Of a stretch of DNA of 6,703 bases, positions 6,330-6,703 are shown one piece after another. This DNA comes from Candidatus Zixiibacteriota bacterium. GTDB taxonomy: Bacteria; Zixibacteria; MSB-5A5; GN15; PGXB01. Made by a program: the position numbers and the translations under genes. Positions within the stretch are counted from its first letter, which is position 1. The number at the start of each line of letters is the position of its first letter. The notes below the pieces were generated by a model. That model had not been told where the DNA came from. It did not search any database and worked only from the letters and a program-made list of their open reading frames with translations. The stretch lies in contig DAOWOO010000076.1 of assembly GCA_030642025.1 (NCBI GenBank), positions 1-6,703 on the forward strand, in the 5' to 3' direction.

Positions 6330-6703
6330 ATGAAGATATTTCAGGACAAAGGCAAAACCCTTCTGCCGAGGATGGACTCTATCTTTTTATTGTCCAGGAC
6401 GTTAACTTTCCTCGGAGCGGTCTGGGTGTTTATATCCATTGAATTGGGTTATCAGGATAAAATCCTTCTGGGCACGCTTATAGGTACGTTTGTGATCCAG
6501 TTGGTAATTTCCGGGTATATGATCCGGGCAAAATATCTCGACCTGAAGAAAGCCTATCTGTCCATTATTTTGTTTGATCTTATTTTTGTTAGCGTTATTA
6601 TCAGGCTGTCCGGCGGGTTTGAGTCCAATTTGTACCTTTATTATTATCTTATTGTCGCTTTTTCATCATACATACTGATATTCCGTTTCGCAATGATTTT
6701 TAC
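6330..6703 (+). CDS. N-terminus of a multi-pass membrane protein, probable sensor histidine kinase, 3' truncated
   Basis: The frame opens at ATG 6330, just after an in-frame TAA (6324-6326), and runs off the window after 124 codons. Four hydrophobic segments are visible: about 18-39, 44-63, 75-92 and 101-124. Between the third and fourth lies 'RLSGGFESNLYLYYYLIV' (92-109). This matches the pattern R-x-[TS]-G-G-x-x-S-x-(hydrophobic)-Y-x-L-x-I seen in the membrane sensor domain of PilS/NtrB-type histidine kinases and some related GAF or diguanylate cyclase proteins. The kinase part would lie beyond the window, so the class is inferred from this motif only. There is no Shine-Dalgarno site before 6330; an alternative ATG at 6372 directly follows GAGG with no spacing and is less likely. 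Confidence 0.72.
   Translation, partial: MKIFQDKGKTLLPRMDSIFLLSRTLTFLGAVWVFISIELGYQDKILLGTLIGTFVIQLVISGYMIRAKYLDLKKAYLSIILFDLIFVSVIIRLSGGFESNLYLYYYLIVAFSSYILIFRFAMIF

Overview
The window looks like chromosomal DNA from a Gram-negative bacterium of the wider FCB group or a related candidate phylum (Zixibacteria, Marinimicrobia or KSB1-like). This placement is inferred from three things. The first gene ends in a 'YPNPFNPST...GIYFYKL...KMMMLK' C-terminal sorting (FlgD-Ig-like) domain, which is abundant in those lineages. There is a lipoprotein with an outer-membrane type lipobox. Base composition is moderate, with AT-rich spacers. No mobile elements, CRISPR arrays, tRNAs or rRNAs were seen.

Layout. 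Bases 1-423 hold the 3' end of a secreted or surface protein, closed by a good intrinsic terminator. An AT-rich spacer of about 370 bp follows, carrying a near-consensus sigma70-type promoter and small palindromes. It leads into a probable two-gene operon on the + strand: a cytoplasmic GH35/GH42-hybrid glycoside hydrolase (792-2969), then a gamma-glutamyltranspeptidase made as a lipoprotein (3018-4721). Converging on it, only 5 bp away, is a minus-strand gene (4727-5920) for an exported bactofilin-like beta-helix fused to a multi-pass membrane domain. A divergent spacer of about 137 bp separates it from a 71-aa membrane protein (6058-6273) whose N-terminus resembles the start of the carbon-starvation transporter CstA. 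The window ends inside a multi-pass membrane protein (from 6330) that resembles the sensor region of PilS/NtrB-type histidine kinases.

Functional reading. The hydrolase keeps both catalytic glutamates, but several residues that hold galactose in characterised GH35 enzymes are changed, so its sugar is uncertain. The GGT has a complete catalytic set and should hydrolyse gamma-glutamyl compounds such as glutathione in the periplasm. The two genes probably share a transcript, but nothing in the sequence links their substrates. No multi-gene defence or mobile system was recognised. The least conventional items are the membrane-anchored exported bactofilin-like protein, the CstA-like small protein and the altered GH35 pocket.
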